Positions 15,233 to 24,116 of a stretch of DNA of 64,000 nucleotides are shown in pieces (within the stretch, counting starts at the first letter, position 1; each line of letters opens with the position of its first letter). Made by a program: the position numbers and the translations under genes. The DNA is taken from the NCBI GenBank assembly GCA_963777855.1, contig CAVZRW010000011.1:243942-307941 (forward strand). Direction: 5' to 3'. The notes under the pieces were generated by a model. The model searched no databases and was not told the origin of the DNA. It was given only the letters and a program-made list of their open reading frames with translations. This DNA comes from Prado023 sp963777855. GTDB lineage: Bacteria; Actinomycetota; Actinomycetes; S36-B12; CAIYMF01.

Positions 15233-16289
15233 CGGTGCGCAGCCGTGATGCGGGCCTCGAACATGGCGCGGATCGCCGGATCGGCGCGCAGCAGCTCGAG
15301 GGCGTAGCCGGCATGGCCCCGGGTGTACCCGTTGCCGATCAGCATGGTCACGTCGGCAGCCAGGCCCTCGGCCCCGAGCGCCGCTGCGCTGAACGAGGTG
15401 GCCATCGAGAAGAAGATGATCGTGCCGCCCTCGGCGGTGGCCAGCACCGCCCCGTGCTCGCACCCGGGGACGGTGACGCAGACGATCGTGATGTCGGCCG
15501 GGGCGCCGAGTGCGCCGATCACCGCGTCGGCGACCCCGACCGGGTCGCGCGCGTCGGCCAGGGCCACCCGGTCAGCGATTCCGGACTCCTCGAGCATCCG
15601 GGCCTCGCGCTCCACGGGCACGATCCCGAGCGTGACGGCCGCCCCCTCGCGACGGGCAGCCGCCAGGCTCAGCGAGCCGCTCTTGCCCGCCCCGCCGAGC
15701 ACCGCGACCGTGGGGGCGATGCCCCGCTCCGTGTAGCCGCGAACCACCCGCGCGGTCAGCGCCGGCGCCCCGCACACGTCGTTGACCGACATCGCCAGCG
15801 CCTCAGGCATGTCGTCGGGCAGGATCGCCACGATGGAGCGTCGGAACAGGATCGCGGTGCCGTCGCAGGGCACCTGCTCGCCGAGGCCGTCCCAGTCCGC
15901 GAGACCGTCGCTGATCCGCAGTGGGGTCAGGGTCAGCGAGACCAGCGTGGCCACCCGGTCGCCGGGGGCCAGGCCCAGCGGCGACTCAGCCCCCACCTCC
16001 TCGACCACCCCCACGAGCATCCCGCCGGAGCCGGTGACCGGGTTGTGCATCTTGCCGCGGCTGCTGATGATGCCCAGCACCTCGGCACGGATGCGCCCCC
16101 GTCGCCGAAGTGCTTGTCGTGCAGCTGCTGGTAGCTCGCGGCGTCCAGGTTCAGGCGCCGCACACGCACCCGCACCTCGTCGGGACCGATCTGCGGGTCG
16201 GCATCCAGGCGCCATGCCGCCTGGGGCAGCACACCCTCCGGCTCGATCACGCGATGCACTCCGACAGCGCTGGCGCTGGGGTGGTCCAC
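15229..16289 (-). CDS. kdd: L-erythro-3,5-diaminohexanoate dehydrogenase (one frameshift)
   Basis: NAD(P)-dependent oxidation of 3,5-diaminohexanoate to 5-amino-3-oxohexanoate. The N-terminal part (GVHRVIEPEGVLPQAAW, LNLDAASYQQLHDKHFGDGG) is in one frame. The rest (ISSRGKMHNPVTGSGGMLVG, DRVATLVSLTLTPL, ILPDDMPEALAMS, VAVLGGAGKSGSL nucleotide loop) continues in another after an indel in a run of five Gs near 16097. Both halves match the family, so this is probably a sequencing error rather than a decayed gene. GTG 16289 has AGGAGGG just upstream. It is the first gene of the minus-strand kam operon. Confidence 0.85.
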
Positions 16290-16385
16290 GGTCCCTCCTG
16301 ATGACTCGATCCGTCCGGCCCGGGCCGTCGGCGCTGACCGGCGACTGCCCGGCGCGTTCCCCTGATCGCCTCGGCGCTGCCGCCC

Positions 16386-16403
16386 TACACTGCACCCAGA
16401 CTA
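16386..16403. promoter_or_regulatory. Overlapping divergent -10 elements between kdd and kamA
   Basis: TACACT on the plus strand (16386-16391) and TAGTCT on the minus strand (16403-16398) face opposite ways within 18 bases, in the 204-base divergent interval. Neither has a strong -35. A regulator binding here, for example the Lrp-type protein encoded at 18060, could control both sides. That link is inference. Confidence 0.45.
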
Positions 16404-16431
16404 GCCGTGGTCGACGCTCGGAGGAAACAAC

Positions 16432-16497
16432 ATGACGAAGAAACTACGGCGCGGCATTGGCCAACCCGCCAATTCTCCGGCTAGGCTGGGTCAATGA
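16432..16497 (+). CDS. Possible 21-residue leader peptide overlapping kamA
   Basis: An ATG at 16432 follows a strong GGAGGA Shine-Dalgarno (spacing about 7). It opens a 21-codon frame beginning MTKKLRRGIGQ and ending ARLGQ. Its TGA (16495-16497) overlaps the kamA ATG (ATGA), so translation could be coupled. It has two adjacent lysine codons. The peptide overlaps a second promoter-like TAGGCT directly before kamA, so it may instead be chance coding on a longer transcript. Confidence 0.4.
   Translation: MTKKLRRGIGQPANSPARLGQ
16457..16487 (+). promoter_or_regulatory. Leaderless promoter-like element of kamA
   Basis: TAGGCT at 16482-16487 ends six bases before the kamA ATG, the spacing expected when transcription starts on the ATG itself. 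TTGGCC at 16457-16462 is a possible -35 (19-base spacer). Confidence 0.5.
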
Positions 16498-17984
16498 CGG
16501 AGATACTTGAGCGCAATGCGACTCCTGCCAGCCTGGATGCCACGGTGGGTGCCAGGACGGATGCCGGTGCCGCCGCGGTCGTCGGCCGCACCCGGGACAT
16601 CTCTGCCGGCGCCCCGACGCGCCGCCGGCCGCCGGAGCAGCCGTACACCTACGCCCGGGTCGTGCTCGAGGAGCCGGACTGGACCCGATACCCGGGGTGG
16701 GCGCAGGTCACCGAGCAGCAGTGGCGCACCGCACAGTGGCAGCGCGCGCACTGCATCAAGAACTCCCGGCAGCTGCGCGAGCTCATGGGCGACCTGCTCG
16801 ACGAGCGGGTCTACGCCGACCTCGACGCCGACCTGGCCCAGAAGGCCACCATGTCGATGCTGGTGCCCCCGCAGATGATCAACACGATGATGCGCGCGGC
16901 GACCCCGGCCGGCCCGGGCTCGCTGACCGAGGCGTTCTACGCCGACCCGATCCGCCGCTACATGCTGCCCATGCTCTCCGACCGGCTCACCGAGTGGGGC
17001 AGCCACCCGCACTCCTCGCGGGACTCCCTGCACGAGCACGACATGTGGGTGGCCGAGGGCCTGACCCACCGCTACCCCACGAAGGTGCTCGCCGAGCTGC
17101 TGTCGACCTGCCCCCAGTACTGCGGGCACTGCACGCGCATGGACCTCGTGGGCAACTCGACGCCCAACGTCGACAAGCTGCGCCTGATCCTCAAGCCGGT
17201 GGACCGCCAGGCCGCCCACCTGGACTACCTGCGCGCGCACCCGCAGGTGCGCGACGTGGTCGTCTCCGGCGGTGACATCGCCAACCTGCCCTGGCCGCGG
17301 CTGGAGTCCTACCTCACCGAGCTGCTCAGCTTGGACAACATCCGCGACATCCGCCTGGCGACCAAGGCCCTCATGGCCCTGCCCCAGCACTGGATCTCCC
17401 CCGAGGTGCAGGAGGGCATGGCGCGCGTGGCCGGCCTGGCCCGCTCCCGCGGGGTCTCGCTGGCCATCCACACGCACGTGAACAACGCGGCGTCGGTGAC
17501 CCCGCTGGTGGCCGAGGCAGTCACGGCGATGTTCGACGCCGGCGTGCGCGACGTGCGCAACCAGGGCGTGCTCATGCAGGGCGTGAACGCCTCCCCGCAC
17601 GACCTGCTCGACCTGTGCTTCACGCTGCTCGACGGGGCCGGGATCATGCCCTACTACTTCTACATGTGCGACATGATCCCCAACGCCGAGCACTGGCGGG
17701 TCTCGCTGGCCCGCGCCCAGGAGCTCCAGCACGCGATCATGGGCTACCTGCCCGGCTTCGCCACCCCGCGCATCGTCTGCGACGTGCCCTACGTCGGCAA
17801 GCGCTGGGTGAACCAAGTGCACTCCTACGACGCTGTGCGCGGCATCTCGGACTGGACCAAGAACTACCGCACCGGTATCGAGGCCGAGGACCCCGAGGCC
17901 CTGACCCGCACCTACCAGTACTACGACCCGATCCACACGCTGCCCGAGGCCGGCCAGCGCTGGTGGGCCGAGCAGGTCGGCTGA
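16494..17984 (+). CDS. kamA: Lysine 2,3-aminomutase (radical SAM, PLP)
   Basis: Converts L-lysine to L-beta-lysine using S-adenosylmethionine, a [4Fe-4S] cluster and PLP, the first step before KamDE. 496 residues. The cluster motif C-x3-C-x2-C is STCPQYCGHCTR (Cys206, 210, 213). DVVVSGGDIANLP, IRLATKALMALP, IHTHVNNAASVTP, VRNQGVLMQGVN and YYFYMCDMIPNAEHWR are KamA-family blocks. The probable PLP lysine is in DVPYVGKRWV (Lys436), where classical enzymes have a Gly-rich loop. The first 45 residues are a disordered extension. It is divergent from the kdd operon. The substrate could differ (glutamate or another amine), but the neighbours favour lysine. Confidence 0.88.
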   Translation: MTEILERNATPASLDATVGARTDAGAAAVVGRTRDISAGAPTRRRPPEQPYTYARVVLEEPDWTRYPGWAQVTEQQWRTAQWQRAHCIKNSRQLRELMGDLLDERVYADLDADLAQKATMSMLVPPQMINTMMRAATPAGPGSLTEAFYADPIRRYMLPMLSDRLTEWGSHPHSSRDSLHEHDMWVAEGLTHRYPTKVLAELLSTCPQYCGHCTRMDLVGNSTPNVDKLRLILKPVDRQAAHLDYLRAHPQVRDVVVSGGDIANLPWPRLESYLTELLSLDNIRDIRLATKALMALPQHWISPEVQEGMARVAGLARSRGVSLAIHTHVNNAASVTPLVAEAVTAMFDAGVRDVRNQGVLMQGVNASPHDLLDLCFTLLDGAGIMPYYFYMCDMIPNAEHWRVSLARAQELQHAIMGYLPGFATPRIVCDVPYVGKRWVNQVHSYDAVRGISDWTKNYRTGIEAEDPEALTRTYQYYDPIHTLPEAGQRWWAEQVG

Positions 17985-18059
17985 GCCCACGGCGTGGCCC
18001 CCTCGCGAGAGGTGCCGCGCGGGCCTGTGCCCGTCGCAGCACGCAGGCAGTTGCGGGGC

Positions 18060-18506
18060 CTACTCGACCAGCCGGTCCTCGAAGGGCGTGGAGAGCACGA
18101 CGGTGGTCCGGGTGGAGACCCCGGCCACGGCCCTGATCTCGGCCAGCAGGGCCTCCAGGGCCTGCGGCGAGGCGACGCGCACCTTGAGGATGTAGGCCTC
18201 CTCCCCGGCCACCGAGTAGCACGACTCGATCGCCGGGATGCCCGCCAGCTTCTCCGGGGCCTCGTCCTCGGCGCGGGGGTCGACGGCCTTGATCGACACG
18301 AACGCCACGAGCGGAAGGCCGAGGGCCTCGGTGTCCACCATGGCCCGGTACCCGCGGATCACCCCGCGCTGCTCCAAGCGCCGCACTCGCTGGTGCACCG
18401 CGGAGGTGGAGAGCCCGGTTGCCCGCCCGAGGTCGGTGAACGACATGCGTCCGTCTGCGGCCAGCTGGGCGACGATCTGGGCGTCGAGGTCCTCCACGCC
18501 CGGCAT
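18060..18506 (-). CDS. Lrp/AsnC-family transcriptional regulator
   Basis: 148 residues: an N-terminal winged helix-turn-helix (LDAQIVAQLAADGRMSFTDLGRATGLSTSAVHQRVRRLEQRGVI) and a C-terminal RAM ligand-binding domain (SVAGEEAYILKVRVASPQALEALL). Such proteins sense amino acids and form octamers on DNA. The start codon lies one base after the stop of the acyl-CoA dehydrogenase gene, so both are co-transcribed. It lies convergent with kamA, and lysine or an intermediate as effector is a reasonable inference. Confidence 0.9.
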   Translation of the reverse strand: MPGVEDLDAQIVAQLAADGRMSFTDLGRATGLSTSAVHQRVRRLEQRGVIRGYRAMVDTEALGLPLVAFVSIKAVDPRAEDEAPEKLAGIPAIESCYSVAGEEAYILKVRVASPQALEALLAEIRAVAGVSTRTTVVLSTPFEDRLVE

Positions 18507-18507
18507 C

Positions 18508-19671
18508 CTAGCCGCGGGCCAGTGCCCGGCCGATCACCATCCGCTGGATCTGGTTGGTGCCCTCCACGATCTGCAGGACCTTGGCCTCACGCATGTAGCG
18601 CTCGACCGGGAAGTCCGTGGTGTAGCCGGCCCCACCGAGCACCTGCACGGCGTCGGTGGTGACCCGCATGGCCACGTCGGTGGCCATCAGCTTGGCCCGG
18701 GCGGCGGGGATCGAGAACGGCCGGCCGGCGTCCTTGAGCCGTGCGGCCTCGACCAGCAGGGCGCGGGCGGCGTGCACCTGGGTGTCCATGTCGGCGAGCA
18801 GGAACTGCAGGCCCTGGAAGCCGGCGATCGGCTGGCCGAACGCGTGGCGCTCGCGGGCGTAGGCCACGGCCGCGTCCAGAGCCCCGCGGGCCAGGCCCAC
18901 CGCACACGCGGCGATCCCCAGCCGCCCGGCGTCCAGGGCCTGCATCGCGATCCGGAACCCCTCCCCTGGTGCGCCCAGCAGGTTGCCCGCCGGCACCTCG
19001 GCCGCGTCGAGGACTACCTGTGCGGTCGGCGAGGCGGCCCCGCCCATCTTGTGCTCGGGCGTGGCGAACGACATGCCCGGGGTGTCGGCGGGGGCCAGCA
19101 GGCAGCTGATCCCCTCCGGGCCGGGGCCGCCGGTGCGCACCATCAGGTTGTAGAAGTCCGCGACCCCGGCGTGGGTGATCCACGCCTTGACCCCGGTGAC
19201 CCGATAGGTGTCCCCGGGCTGGCCGTCGGGGCCGGTGACCAGGTCCGCGCGGGTGGTCAGCGCCGCCGCATCAGACCCGCAGTGCGGCTCGGACAGGCAG
19301 TAGGCACCCACGGTCGACCCGCCCAGCATCGGGCCCAGCCACTGCTCCTGCTGCGCGGGCGTGCCGTAGGCGACCATCGGGTAGCAGGAGAGCACGTGCA
19401 CCGAGATCCCCAGGGGCACGGTCAGCCAGCGCGCCGCCAGCTCCTCGAGCACGGCCAGGTACACCTCGTAGGGCTGCCCCCCGCCGCCGAGCTCCTCCGG
19501 GTACGGCAGGCTCAGAAGGCCCAGGTCACCCAGGGTTGCGAACAGCGCGCGGGGGAACTCGGCGGCCTGCTCGGCGGCCCCGGCCCTCGGGGCCAGCTCC
19601 CGGTCGGCGATCTCCGAGGCCAGGGCGACGAGGTCGGCGGCTTCGGGTGTGGGCAGCAGGCGATCGATCAT
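18508..19671 (-). CDS. Acyl-CoA dehydrogenase
   Basis: FAD-dependent acyl-CoA dehydrogenase, about 387 residues starting at ATG 19671 (MIDRLLPTPEAADLV), with GGAGG five bases upstream. Conserved parts: CLSEPHCGSDAAALTTRA, GVKAWITHAGVADFYNLMVRT, APGEGFRIAMQALDAGRLGIAACAVG, ERHAFGQPI, VQVLGGAGYTTDFPVERYMREAKVLQIVEGTNQIQRMVIGR. The catalytic Glu is in IVEGTNQIQ, as in short- and medium-chain enzymes. Beside kal it could connect crotonyl-CoA and butyryl-CoA, although no electron-transfer flavoprotein gene is adjacent. Co-transcribed with the Lrp gene. Confidence 0.9.
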   Translation of the reverse strand: MIDRLLPTPEAADLVALASEIADRELAPRAGAAEQAAEFPRALFATLGDLGLLSLPYPEELGGGGQPYEVYLAVLEELAARWLTVPLGISVHVLSCYPMVAYGTPAQQEQWLGPMLGGSTVGAYCLSEPHCGSDAAALTTRADLVTGPDGQPGDTYRVTGVKAWITHAGVADFYNLMVRTGGPGPEGISCLLAPADTPGMSFATPEHKMGGAASPTAQVVLDAAEVPAGNLLGAPGEGFRIAMQALDAGRLGIAACAVGLARGALDAAVAYARERHAFGQPIAGFQGLQFLLADMDTQVHAARALLVEAARLKDAGRPFSIPAARAKLMATDVAMRVTTDAVQVLGGAGYTTDFPVERYMREAKVLQIVEGTNQIQRMVIGRALARG

Positions 19672-19730
19672 GGGGACCTCCGGGCTCTCGCGGGCGATGC
19701 CCGCCACGCTACCCCCGCCGGCCGCGATGG

Positions 19731-19736
19731 CAGGAT
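19731..19736 (+). promoter_or_regulatory. Leaderless -10 element of the 5'-3' exonuclease gene
   Basis: CAGGAT ends six bases before the ATG at 19743, and no Shine-Dalgarno is present. The spacing suggests transcription begins at the start codon. Confidence 0.5.
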
Positions 19737-19742
19737 GCGCCC

Positions 19743-20645
19743 ATGCTGATGCTGCTGGATTCCGCGGGCCTCTACTACCGGGCGTTCCACGGGGTGCCGG
19801 AGTCGATCACCGCCCCGGACGGCACACCCGTGAACGCCGTGCGCGGGTTCCTCGACATGACCGCGGCGCTGGTCACCGCCCGGCGGCCCACGGGCCTCGT
19901 GGCCTGCTGGGACGACGACTGGCGCCCGCAGTGGCGCGTGCAGCTGCTGCCCTCGTACAAGGCGCACCGGGTGGCCACCGACGGCGCCGAGGACGAGCCG
20001 CCGGCCCTGGGCCATCAGGTCCCGATCATCGTCGACCTGCTCGCTGCGCTGGGCCTGGCCCGGGTGGGCGCCGCCGACTACGAGGCCGACGACGTGATCG
20101 CCACCCTCGCCCGGCGCTACTCGGGCCGCGGGGAGCCGGTGGAGGTGGTCACCGGCGACCGGGACCTCATCCAGCTGGTGGACGATGACGGTCAGGTGCG
20201 CGTGCTCTACACCGGCCGCGGGATCCGCCGGCTCGAGGTGCTCGACGAGGCCGCGGTGCGCGCCGGCCACGGCGTGGCGCCCCAGCAGTACGCCGAGATG
20301 GCGGTCCTGCGCGGCGACCCCTCCGATGGGCTGCCGGGCGTGCCCGGGATCGGGGCGCGCACCGCGGCCGGCCTGCTCGAGCGCTTCGGCGACCTCGCGG
20401 GCCTGATGGCCGCCGTGGACGCCGGCACCGCGGGGATCCGCCCGGGGCTGGCCGCCGCCCTGGTCGAGCACCGCGACTACCTCCAGCGGGCCCGCACGGT
20501 GGTCGTCGTCGCCGAGCCGCCGGTCCCCGAGATCGACGTCGCGATCCCGCCGGCCCCCGCCGACCCGGACGCCCTGGCGGCCCTGGCCGAGCGCTGGGGC
20601 CTGCAGGGCCCCATAGCCCGCCTCCAGGCCGCCCTCACCCCCTGA
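19743..20645 (+). CDS. 5'-3' exonuclease (PolA N-terminal-like)
   Basis: 300-residue stand-alone 5'-3' exonuclease/flap nuclease of the PolA N-terminal family (compare M. tuberculosis Rv2090). Metal-binding acidic residues are recognisable: LLLDSAGLYYRAFHG, GLVACWDDDW, YEADDVIATLARRY, VVTGDRDLIQLVDDD. The helix-hairpin-helix DNA-binding element is LRGDPSDGLPGVPGIGARTAAGLLERFG. It probably acts in removing RNA primers and in repair. It is divergent from the acyl-CoA dehydrogenase, and no other gene follows on the same strand. Confidence 0.9.
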   Translation: MLMLLDSAGLYYRAFHGVPESITAPDGTPVNAVRGFLDMTAALVTARRPTGLVACWDDDWRPQWRVQLLPSYKAHRVATDGAEDEPPALGHQVPIIVDLLAALGLARVGAADYEADDVIATLARRYSGRGEPVEVVTGDRDLIQLVDDDGQVRVLYTGRGIRRLEVLDEAAVRAGHGVAPQQYAEMAVLRGDPSDGLPGVPGIGARTAAGLLERFGDLAGLMAAVDAGTAGIRPGLAAALVEHRDYLQRARTVVVVAEPPVPEIDVAIPPAPADPDALAALAERWGLQGPIARLQAALTP

Positions 20646-20776
20646 CACGCCCGAGGGCCTCCCCCCCAGCGTCGCCCCGCCCCGGATCCCTGCACGTTCT
20701 CGAGGCTGTGGGCGGATCCATCCAAGGCAGCTGGCTCACCGGGTGCGCGAACGTGGGGCGATCGGCGAGGAGGCGC

Positions 20777-21274
20777 TCAGCTGCGGACGAGTCCCGATAC
20801 TTCGTGGGACACCGACGAGGTCGAGCGTCGGCGGCGACTCGGTCGGGGGATGCGGATGTCGATGACCTCGTCGGTGCCCGAGCGCACCTCGACGGCCACG
20901 AGCTTGGCCCGGCGCAGCAGCTCGTGATCCGGCTCACGGGCGACCATGACCATCGGCACCGCCAGCGGCAGCTCCCCGAGGACGCCCGGATCGCCCTCGT
21001 CGTCGACGAGAACGACCACCCCGGCGACGGTGGACAGCATGGCGCTGCGCAGCACCATGGCCAGACCCGCCGATCGCATCGCGTCGTCGGCGAGCACCAG
21101 GATCCGGCCGGGCATCCAGTCCAGCGCGGTCCGCACCTGCTCGACCGTGGAGGCCGTCACTGCGGGCCCGAGGGCACTGCCCACGCACGACGCGAGCAGC
21201 GGCACGGCGGCGATCTGACGACCGTCGGCAGCCAGATCCGCAGTGCGCTCGGGGGCGACGTGCACGCTGGCCAT
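20777..21274 (-). CDS. Hypothetical protein with an alpha/beta, receiver-like core
   Basis: 165 residues starting at ATG 21274 behind an AGGAGGAGG Shine-Dalgarno. Not recognised. It contains alternating strands and helices (GRILVLADDAMRSAGLAMVLRS, AGVVVLVDDEGDP, LPLAVPMVMVARE, AKLVAVEVRSGTDEVIDIRI) reminiscent of a degenerate response-regulator receiver or Rossmann fold. The last 25 residues are basic and serine-rich. There is no membrane segment. The good ribosome site and codon pattern support a real gene, but the role is unknown. Confidence 0.6.
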   Translation of the reverse strand: MASVHVAPERTADLAADGRQIAAVPLLASCVGSALGPAVTASTVEQVRTALDWMPGRILVLADDAMRSAGLAMVLRSAMLSTVAGVVVLVDDEGDPGVLGELPLAVPMVMVAREPDHELLRRAKLVAVEVRSGTDEVIDIRIPRPSRRRRSTSSVSHEVSGLVRS

Positions 21275-21386
21275 GCCTCGATCCTCCTCCTGCCAACCGC
21301 GCAGGCCAAGGGGCTTGGGACCCCGTTGACGTCGCGATCAGGTCACCATACCCCCAGCCGGACGGCGGATCAGCGCTGCCTGCGGC

Positions 21387-24116
21387 TCACTCGTCGATCG
21401 TGACCGACACCACCCCTCGGCGCAGCGAGTCGATCGCCCGCCGGGCGGTGGCGCCCAGGGCCGGGTCGGTGCTGGCCGAGGAGATCTGGCCCAGGAAGTC
21501 GATCACCTGCTTGCACCAGCGCACGAAGTCCCCCGCGGTCAGCTCGGATCCCTCGAGCACCGAGCGCAGCGTCCCCCCGGCCGACCAGCGGTGCACCGCC
21601 CACGCGAACCCCAGGTCCGGCTGGCGCGTGGAGGGCACCCCGTGGCGCTTCTCCAGCACCTCCAGCCGCCCCCAGATCCGCATCGTCTCGTCGAGGGCTC
21701 CGGCGATGGCCGCCGGGACCCGGGGCGGCGCGGCCCCGGCACTCTCCCGGCCGCGCGACTCGTACACCAGGGCCGAGCAGGCCGCAGCCAGCTCGTGCGG
21801 GGCCATGCCCGACCACAGCCCGGCCCGCAGGCACTCCAGGGCCAGCAGGTCGGACTCGCCGTAGATCCGGCTGAGCTGGGTACCGACCGCGGTCACCGTC
21901 GGCTCCGGTCCGTCGTCGCTGAGGTAGCCCAGCTCGGCGAGCACCGTGCAGATCCGGTCGAACTGCCGCGAGATCGAGTTCGTGCGGGCGTCCAGGCGCC
22001 GCTGCAGACCGGCGTTCTCCCCGCGCAGGCGCCAGGCCCGCTCCGCCCAGCGGGCATGCTGCTCGCGCTCGGCGCACCCGTGGCAGGGATGGGCCCGCAG
22101 CGCGCTGCGCAGCTGGGCCACCTCCGCGTCCTCCTCGTGACCCCGGGAGCGCCGGCCCCCGCGCGGGATCTCCAGGCCATCCACGCGCGAGCGCAGGGTG
22201 GCCGCGAGCTCGCGGCGGGAGTTCGCCGAGCGCGGGGCGAACGCCCGCGGGATGCGGATCCGGTCCAGCACGGCCGGGGCGGTCGGGAAGTCCACGACGC
22301 TCAGCCGCCGCACCTGCCGGTCGAGGGTGAGCACGAACGGGCGAGGGTCCTCCCCCAGCGAGAGCCCGGGATCGATGACCACGGCCACCCCGGCGCGCCG
22401 GCCTGCCGGCACCATGATCACGTCGCCGGGCACGAGGTCGGCCAGGGCCTCGGCGGACTCCGTGCGCCGGGCGGCGGCCCCCGCACGGGCCAGTCCCTTC
22501 TCGCGCTGGGAGAGCTCGTGGCGCAGCCGGGAGTACTCGGCGAAGTCTCCCAGGTGGCAGGCCATCGACTCCTCGTAGCCGGCGATCGCCTCGGCGTTGC
22601 GCTGCACCTGCCGGGCCAGGCCCACCAGCCCGCGGTCGGCCTGGAACTGGGCGAACGAGGTCTCGAGCACCTCCCGTGCGGCGGAACGGCCCACCTGTCC
22701 GACCAGGTTCACGGCCATGTTGTACGAGGGCCGGAAGCTCGACACCAGAGGGTAGGTGCGCGTGGACGCCAGCCCGGCCAGCGCCGCAGGGTCCAGGCCG
22801 TTGTGGAAGACGACCACCGCGTGCCCCTCGACGTCGATGCCCCGGCGTCCGGCCCGTCCTGTCAGCTGCGTGTACTCCCCCGGGGTGATGTCGGCGTGCG
22901 TCTCGCCGTTCCACTTCACCAGCCGCTCGAGCACCACGGCCCGGGCGGGCATGTTGATGCCCAGCGCGAGGGTCTCGGTGGCGTAGACCACCTTCACCAG
23001 CCCCTCCTGGAACAGCTCCTCGACGGCCTCCTTGAAGGTGGGGATGAGCCCGGCGTGGTGGGCGGCCACACCCCGCTCGAGGCCGTCGAGCCAGGCGTCG
23101 AAGCCCAGCACCGCCAGGTCTGCCGGGGGCAGGTCGCGCATCCGGGCCAGCACCCGCTCGCGGATCTCCGTGCGCTCGGCCGGCGTGGTCAGCTGCAGGC
23201 CGCCGTGCAGGCACTGCTCCACAGCCGCCTCGCATCCGGCGCGGCTGAAGATGAACACGATGCACGGCAGCAGGCCCTCACGCTGCAGGACGCGGATCAC
23301 GTCCGGGCGGGCGGTCCCGGGCGTGGGCCGGGGCCGGTGGCCGCCGCGCTGGGGACGGTTCGGGGCGGGCCGGTTCGGCCCTCCGGCGCGGCCCCCACCG
23401 TTGCGGAAGTCGCGGCGGGCCTTCTCCAGGTGCTGCTCGTTGCGGGCCAGGCGGACCAGCTCGGGGTTCACCGCCCGGCCGCGGTCGTCGATGAACAGGT
23501 CGTGCAGCGCCGAGTCTGCCAGCACGTGCTGCCACAGGGGCACCGGCCGGGTCTCCTCGACCACGATGTCGGTGTCCCCGCGGACCTCGGCCAGCCACGC
23601 GCCGAACTCCTCGGCGTTGCTCACGGTCGCCGAGAGCGCCACCACTGTCACGTGCTCCGGGAGGGTGATGATGACCTCCTCCCAGACCGGCCCGCGCTCC
23701 CGGTCGGCCAGGTAGTGCACCTCGTCCATCACCACGAACTCCAGGCCGGTCAGCGTGTGGGAGCCGGCGTAGAGCATGTTGCGCAGCACCTCGGTGGTCA
23801 TCACCACGATCGGCGCCTCGCCGTTGACCGAGTTGTCGCCGGTGAGCAGGCCGACCTGCTCGGCGCCGTAGCGCTCCACGAGGTCGTTGAACTTCTGGTT
23901 CGACAGCGCCTTGATCGGCGTCGTGTAGAAGCACTTGGTGCCGCGCTCGACGGCCAGGTGCACCGCGAACTCGCCGACCACCGTCTTTCCCGCCCCGGTG
24001 GGAGCCGCGACCAGCACCCCGCGGCCGGCCAGGATGCTGGCACAGGCCCGCTCCTGGAAGTCGTCGAGGCCGAAGTCGTACAGCTCGCGGAAGCGCACCA
24101 GCGCGGGGTCGGCCAT
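21387..24116 (-). CDS. helY: DExH-box RNA helicase HelY (Ski2/Mtr4-like)
   Basis: Superfamily 2 helicase of 909 residues, like mycobacterial HelY. Motifs: Q-like LDDFQERACASI, Walker A AAPTGAGKT, TTPIKALSNQKFNDL, TGDNSVN, DExH box VVMDEVHYLAD, motif III ALSATVSNAEEFG, motif V YATETLALGINMPARAV and motif VI QLTGRAGRRGID. A Ski2-type C-terminal domain follows, including HPCHGCAEREQHARWAERA. The start is ATG 24116, seven bases after a TAGCGT -10, which suggests leaderless expression. The reading frame is also open through the upstream lipid-kinase gene without a stop, but I do not regard that as a true fusion. Confidence 0.9.
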   Translation of the reverse strand: MADPALVRFRELYDFGLDDFQERACASILAGRGVLVAAPTGAGKTVVGEFAVHLAVERGTKCFYTTPIKALSNQKFNDLVERYGAEQVGLLTGDNSVNGEAPIVVMTTEVLRNMLYAGSHTLTGLEFVVMDEVHYLADRERGPVWEEVIITLPEHVTVVALSATVSNAEEFGAWLAEVRGDTDIVVEETRPVPLWQHVLADSALHDLFIDDRGRAVNPELVRLARNEQHLEKARRDFRNGGGRAGGPNRPAPNRPQRGGHRPRPTPGTARPDVIRVLQREGLLPCIVFIFSRAGCEAAVEQCLHGGLQLTTPAERTEIRERVLARMRDLPPADLAVLGFDAWLDGLERGVAAHHAGLIPTFKEAVEELFQEGLVKVVYATETLALGINMPARAVVLERLVKWNGETHADITPGEYTQLTGRAGRRGIDVEGHAVVVFHNGLDPAALAGLASTRTYPLVSSFRPSYNMAVNLVGQVGRSAAREVLETSFAQFQADRGLVGLARQVQRNAEAIAGYEESMACHLGDFAEYSRLRHELSQREKGLARAGAAARRTESAEALADLVPGDVIMVPAGRRAGVAVVIDPGLSLGEDPRPFVLTLDRQVRRLSVVDFPTAPAVLDRIRIPRAFAPRSANSRRELAATLRSRVDGLEIPRGGRRSRGHEEDAEVAQLRSALRAHPCHGCAEREQHARWAERAWRLRGENAGLQRRLDARTNSISRQFDRICTVLAELGYLSDDGPEPTVTAVGTQLSRIYGESDLLALECLRAGLWSGMAPHELAAACSALVYESRGRESAGAAPPRVPAAIAGALDETMRIWGRLEVLEKRHGVPSTRQPDLGFAWAVHRWSAGGTLRSVLEGSELTAGDFVRWCKQVIDFLGQISSASTDPALGATARRAIDSLRRGVVSVTIDE

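Noticed and set aside
15229..16289. Calling kdd, ispG, tatC, pafA and similar genes pseudogenes
   Set aside because: Both halves are fully conserved, the breaks are tiny and widespread, and several genes are essential. Assembly indels are more likely.
17985..18059. Terminator between kamA and the Lrp gene
   Set aside because: Only a five-base-pair hairpin (18020-18033) was found; too weak to call.
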